A stretch of DNA of 9,577 nucleotides from Candidatus Uhrbacteria bacterium (GTDB lineage Bacteria > Patescibacteriota > Patescibacteriia > UBA9934): assembly GCA_903891735.1 (NCBI GenBank), contig CAITFQ010000044.1:1-9577 (forward strand), in the 5' to 3' direction. Both the position numbers and the translations under genes were made by a program. Below, in pieces: positions 6,381 through 9,577 of the stretch. Position 1 is the stretch's first letter. Each line of letters opens with the position of its first letter. Below the pieces are notes generated by a model. That model saw only the letters and a program-made list of their open reading frames with translations, did not search any database and was not told where the DNA came from.

Positions 6381-6607
6381 CGCTTCACCTCGCCGAAGTC
6401 GTCAACCGTAACGGCCGTCTCACCTCGTATGACTCGGGCGCCGTTACAGGGCCGACCTCGTCTCGTCTCATCGTCAGGCTCTGCTCGCTGGCAGAGTTAG
6501 GTGATACAGATGGCGATGAGACGAACGAACGCCGGCCCTGCGTCGAGCCCGCGAGTACGACGAGCTCAGGGGGCTCGTGCGGTTGACGGTGTGAGTGAGA
6601 CGAAGCG
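6381..6607. repeat. Very long GC-rich imperfect palindrome in the dprA-folC spacer
   Basis: The spacer (6359-6641) has no convincing gene and is about 63 % GC by hand count, higher than its neighbours. Blocks pair about a constant axis near 6494: CGCTTC (6381-6386)/GAAGCG (6602-6607); CGTCAACCG (6400-6408)/CGGTTGACG (6580-6588); ACTCG (6432-6436)/CGAGT (6552-6556); CAGGGCC (6447-6453)/GGCCCTG (6534-6540); CGTCTCATCG (6464-6473)/CGATGAGACG (6514-6523). The left and right coordinates add up to 12987 or 12988 in every case, so the dyad spans at least 227 bp with almost no net indel. The motif GCCTAAC occurs just outside or at both ends (6375-6381 and 6619-6625) and as an inverted copy (CCTAAC on the minus strand) in the centre. 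It may be a miniature mobile element or an encoded long hairpin RNA; the family is not recognised. Confidence 0.75.
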
Positions 6608-6630
6608 CTGTCTGTGTCGCCTAACTCTGC
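6491..6630. repeat. Second inverted repeat, competing with the long palindrome
   Basis: GCAGAGTTAGGTGATACAGA (6491-6510) and the reverse complement of 6611-6630 agree at 18 of 20 positions, so these 140 bp are bounded by terminal inverted repeats. The left copy lies in the centre of the larger palindrome, so RNA from this region can form either the long dyad or this shorter stem, not both fully. The left copy also has a local hairpin option: CTCTGC (6479-6484) with GCAGAG (6491-6496). Confidence 0.7.
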
Positions 6631-6641
6631 TAAACCTGAAT

Positions 6642-7901
6642 ATGCAAAATTACAAAGAAGCCGTGGCCCGTTTGGTGTCGCTTAGCAATCTCGAGACACC
6701 GTGGCGCGGGAGTTTGGAGAGTTTGCAGGGGTCGCTCACGCGGACCAAACAGTTATTGACGAAGCTCGAGAACCCCGAGCGTCAGTTGAAGTTTATTCAT
6801 GTGACGGGGACAAGTGGTAAGGGCAGTGTGACGAATTTGATTCATGAGATGCTGCTGGCGGATAAGAGAAAAGTTGCGAGTTATACGTCACCGCATACGA
6901 CGACGTTTTTAGAGCGATTTCGAGTGAATGATAAACTTGTCGATCCGAAGTTGCTCGTACAGGCAATTGAGCTCGTAATAGCTGGTTATGAGGTGCATCT
7001 AGTAGAGGGACGGCAGGCGCTCAGTTACTTTGAGTTGGCCACGGTGGTCGCGCTGGTGGCTTTTGTGATGGCTGGCGTTGAATGGTGTGTGCTGGAAGTC
7101 GGCTTGGGTGGACGATGGGATTCGACGAATGTGATTCCAAAAAAAGAAGTGGCGGTGATTACGAATATCGGGCTAGATCATACGGACTTGCTCGGCAATA
7201 CGGTGGAAGAGATTGCGCAGGAGAAGGTGGGCATTGTGACTGGGCGATGTGCAGTGATTTCGGGTGTCGACCAGCCAAATATTCGAGAAACGATTCGTGA
7301 TGTGGCGACGGAGAAGAAGGCTAGTGTGAAGTTCGTCGAAGCGCCGAATGGTGATCATCGGCTGCATAATGCGTTGATGGCGACAGCGGCGGCCCAGGCT
7401 GTCGGCGTAAAAATTGATGCGATTGAGAGGGCTTTGAAGATGACGCGTGGGCTGCCGTGCAGGTTTGAAATTATCGGACATGAGCCACTAGTCATTATCG
7501 ACGGGGCGCATAATGATGCGAAGATGAAAGGGACAGCGAATTTACTGAAGTCGATGAAGCAAGGGAAAATTCATGTCATCTTCGGCTGTAAGAAGGGCAA
7601 AGATGCGGAGAGCATGCTGAAGTCGATCATGCCGCTGGCTGAGGTGATTCATACGACGAGATACCGCAGTGGCTATGGTGCGCCAGAGAATCCGGCGACG
7701 CTCAGTAAGATGATACCGAAGAATAAGCGCGGTCGATGCTGGTTATTTGCTGACGAGGCGCTGCAGTTTGTGCTGGGCGAAGCGAAGACGAGTGATACCG
7801 TTTTGATTACGGGATCCTTATACTTGGCCGGTGAATTACGGACGCATTGGGTGAGTGAGGAATCGATCGTGAAGAAGCAGTCGAGTCAGGTCAAAAATTG
7901 A
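6642..7901 (+). CDS. folC: Folylpolyglutamate synthase / dihydrofolate synthase family ligase
   Basis: A 419-residue Mur-ligase-superfamily enzyme. By family it adds glutamate to folates (and, in bifunctional members, to dihydropteroate) with ATP hydrolysis, retaining folates in the cytoplasm. Seen: P-loop HVTGTSGKGSVTN (53-65), SYTSPHTTTFLERFRVN (80-96), LEVGLGGRWDSTN (151-163), ITNIGLDHTDLLG (173-185) with the catalytic His180, IAQEKVGI (191-198) with the probably carbamylated Lys195, GLPCRFE (270-276), and IIDGAHN (285-291) of the C-terminal domain. The length is normal for FolC (about 420-430). ATG 6642 is chosen because the family domain begins just after it; a longer in-frame start at 6501 would translate half of the palindrome. 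There is no Shine-Dalgarno site at ATG 6642. Whether it has dihydrofolate synthase activity or only adds glutamates cannot be told here. Confidence 0.9.
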   Translation: MQNYKEAVARLVSLSNLETPWRGSLESLQGSLTRTKQLLTKLENPERQLKFIHVTGTSGKGSVTNLIHEMLLADKRKVASYTSPHTTTFLERFRVNDKLVDPKLLVQAIELVIAGYEVHLVEGRQALSYFELATVVALVAFVMAGVEWCVLEVGLGGRWDSTNVIPKKEVAVITNIGLDHTDLLGNTVEEIAQEKVGIVTGRCAVISGVDQPNIRETIRDVATEKKASVKFVEAPNGDHRLHNALMATAAAQAVGVKIDAIERALKMTRGLPCRFEIIGHEPLVIIDGAHNDAKMKGTANLLKSMKQGKIHVIFGCKKGKDAESMLKSIMPLAEVIHTTRYRSGYGAPENPATLSKMIPKNKRGRCWLFADEALQFVLGEAKTSDTVLITGSLYLAGELRTHWVSEESIVKKQSSQVKN

Positions 7902-7926
7902 CACAACCGCTGACCAAAGCTATCGT
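7898..7926 (+). promoter_or_regulatory. Promoter of topA, predicting a near-leaderless mRNA
   Basis: A consensus TTGACA (7898-7903) overlaps the folC stop codon, followed by a 17-base spacer and TATCGT (7921-7926). Eleven bases separate the -10 from the topA ATG, so the start near 7933 leaves a leader of about 5 bases. The geometry is identical to the lcp promoter. The -10 box is imperfect. Confidence 0.55.
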
Positions 7927-7937
7927 TCGCAACAAAT

Positions 7938-9577
7938 ATGTCTAAACTTGTCATCGTCGAGTCCCCGACCAAAGCCAAAACGATTAGTAAGTTTTTGGGC
8001 AAGGAATACACCATTTTGTCGTCATTCGGCCACATTCGCGACCTGCCGAAGAAGTCGACAGCGGTCGACGTGGAGCATGGGTTTACACCGACGTATGAGG
8101 TGCCGCCAGAGAAAAAAGCTAAGGTGACGGCGCTGAAGCAAGCGGCCAAGGGAGTTGACGAGGTTTACCTAGCAACCGACGAAGACCGTGAAGGAGAAGC
8201 GATTGCTTGGCACATTGCCGAGGTGTTGAAGTTGCCGGTGGCGACGGCTAAGCGTATTACTTTTCACGAAATTACGAAGTCGGCTATCGAGCATGCTGTC
8301 GCCCATCCGCGAACGATCGACATGCACATGGTCGACGCCCAGCAGACGCGGCGTATTCTCGACCGCTTGGTGGGTTACGAATTGTCGCCGTTGTTGTGGA
8401 AGAAAGTACAGCGCGGACTTTCCGCCGGTCGTGTGCAGAGTGTGGCGGTGCGTTTGGTAGTTGAACGCGAGCTGGAGCGTAATGCTTTTAAGAGTGAGGA
8501 ATATTGGACGATTGAAGCGACGTTTACTAAGGGCGGTGCGATTTTAGAGGCTAAGTTGTCGGCGATCGATGGCCAGAAGCTCGACAAGATGGATATTAAG
8601 GATGAGGTGGCGGCGAAGAAAATTGTTGAGGCAGTGACGGGCGTTAGTTTTAGCGTCGATAAGATTGAGTTGAAAGATGCGTCGCGCAAACCACCGATTC
8701 CGTTGACGACCTCGAGCTTGCAGCAGGATGCGTACAATCGCTTGGGCATGAGCGCTAAGCAGACCATGACGTTGGCGCAGAAGCTGTACGAAACGGGTAA
8801 GATTACTTACATGCGTACTGACTCGCAGAATTTGGCGGAGCAGTTTACGAGCGCCACGCAGGATTATTTGAAATCGACTTTCGGCGCAGATTACGCCAAG
8901 GGTGCGGTCAAATATGCGACCAAGAGCAAGGGCGCGCAAGAAGCGCACGAGGCCATCCGTCCGACTGATGTGGCTGCTACTCCAGAAAGCTTGCAGGCTG
9001 GCTTAGAAAGCGGCGAATGGAAATTGTATGATTTGATTTGGCGCCGGACAGTGGCGAGTCAGATGCCGAGTGCCAAGATTCGTCGGACGGCGGTCGACTT
9101 GTTGGGCAACAAGCATACGTTCCGCGTAAACGGGAGTACAGTTGTCTTCCCGGGCTTCATGAAAGTGTGGCAAGCGAGTGAGGATAAGTTGCTGCCAGAT
9201 TTGGCTGAGGGTGAGGTTATTGGTGAGGCCAACGAAGTTAAGCCGGAGCAGCATTTTACGGAGCCAGCGGCGCGTTATAGTGATGCGACGTTGATTAAGG
9301 CGCTCGAAGAATATGGGATTGGTCGTCCTTCTACCTATGCGCCGACGTTGACGACGATTATTGATCGCGGCTACGTCTTGCGTGATGATAATAAGAAATT
9401 GTTCCCGAGTGATATTGCGATTATCGTAACAGACTTACTGAAGACGCATTTCCCGAATATTGTTGGCTACGATTTTACGGCGGACATGGAGGGCAAGCTC
9501 GACGAAGTAGCTGAGGGTAAGCAAGATTGGCAGAAGATTTTGGGCGACTTTTATGGCCCGTTCCATGCCCAGATCGC
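7938..9577 (+). CDS. topA: DNA topoisomerase I, type IA (3' end cut by window edge)
   Basis: The first 546 codons of topoisomerase I, open to the right edge without a stop. By family it relaxes negative supercoils by transient cutting of one strand. Seen: an N-terminal TOPRIM domain with LVIVESPTKAKTI (4-16) carrying the catalytic Glu8, SSFGHIRDLPK (29-39) and ATDEDREGEAIAWH (79-92) with the acidic DxDxE triad (81, 83, 85). DAQQTRRILDRLVGYELSP and GLSAGRVQSVAVRLV follow, then the active-site Tyr291 in ITYMRTDS (289-296), EAHEAIRPTD, and GIGRPSTYAPTLTTIIDRGYV in the later core. The C-terminal zinc or repeat region lies outside the window. The start has no Shine-Dalgarno site and sits 11 bases after the -10 box, with its -35 in the folC stop, so it has its own promoter beside any readthrough from folC. 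Confidence 0.96.
   Translation, partial: MSKLVIVESPTKAKTISKFLGKEYTILSSFGHIRDLPKKSTAVDVEHGFTPTYEVPPEKKAKVTALKQAAKGVDEVYLATDEDREGEAIAWHIAEVLKLPVATAKRITFHEITKSAIEHAVAHPRTIDMHMVDAQQTRRILDRLVGYELSPLLWKKVQRGLSAGRVQSVAVRLVVERELERNAFKSEEYWTIEATFTKGGAILEAKLSAIDGQKLDKMDIKDEVAAKKIVEAVTGVSFSVDKIELKDASRKPPIPLTTSSLQQDAYNRLGMSAKQTMTLAQKLYETGKITYMRTDSQNLAEQFTSATQDYLKSTFGADYAKGAVKYATKSKGAQEAHEAIRPTDVAATPESLQAGLESGEWKLYDLIWRRTVASQMPSAKIRRTAVDLLGNKHTFRVNGSTVVFPGFMKVWQASEDKLLPDLAEGEVIGEANEVKPEQHFTEPAARYSDATLIKALEEYGIGRPSTYAPTLTTIIDRGYVLRDDNKKLFPSDIAIIVTDLLKTHFPNIVGYDFTADMEGKLDEVAEGKQDWQKILGDFYGPFHAQI

Noticed and set aside
6501..6641. N-terminal extension of FolC by 47 Arg- and Ala-rich residues.
   Set aside because: It translates the right half of the palindrome; the family domain starts at ATG 6642.
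8375..9254. Minus-strand frames of 83-134 residues opposite topA.
   Set aside because: The plus strand reads continuously as topoisomerase I with all motifs, so these are shadows.
1..9577. CRISPR array, phage genes or insertion-sequence transposase.
   Set aside because: No regular spaced direct repeats and no integrase or transposase motif were found; the repeats present are palindromes.

Overview
The window looks like part of a compact genome from a candidate-phyla-radiation (Patescibacteria) bacterium, perhaps a Saccharibacteria-like lineage. This is inferred from the gene set, the tight packing, and the fact that most genes start without a Shine-Dalgarno motif. The exact lineage cannot be read from this sequence alone. 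The standard genetic code fits: TGA ends folC, dprA, pth and the small antitoxin gene, so UGA-recoded lineages such as Gracilibacteria/SR1 are unlikely.

The left part (1-1485) is on the minus strand. It holds a partial THEP1-type P-loop nucleoside triphosphatase (low GC), an intrinsic terminator abutting a tRNA-Val(CAC) with encoded CCA, and a two-gene Fic toxin-antitoxin operon. The antitoxin is only 45 residues, carries the inhibitory S-x-x-x-E-G motif, and overlaps fic by 8 bases. A strong extended -10 promoter (TTGCCC-N17-TATAAT) precedes it.

From 1496 rightwards everything is on the plus strand. The order is an LCP-family cell-wall polymer ligase with a LytR_C domain, Der (double-GTPase ribosome assembly factor), Pth (peptidyl-tRNA hydrolase), DprA (loads RecA on incoming DNA), FolC (folylpolyglutamate/dihydrofolate synthase) and TopA (type IA topoisomerase, running off the right edge). 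Pth and DprA overlap by 4 bases. The LCP and topA promoters have the same geometry: TTGnnA boxes, a 17-base spacer, a TA-rich -10, and exactly 11 bases between the -10 and the ATG. This predicts almost leaderless mRNAs.

The most unusual structure is non-coding. The three spacers lcp-der, der-pth and dprA-folC are each largely filled by a different long imperfect palindrome (about 125, 85 and 227-260 bp). None has a good terminator T-tract. The dprA-folC element is GC-rich (about 63 % by hand count), has a consistent dyad axis near 6494 over more than 220 bp, and carries a second, competing 20-base inverted repeat in its right half. These may be miniature mobile elements, structured mRNA spacers or hairpin RNAs. 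No known family was recognised. No stretch longer than 300 bases lacks a gene; the longest gap is 6359-6641.
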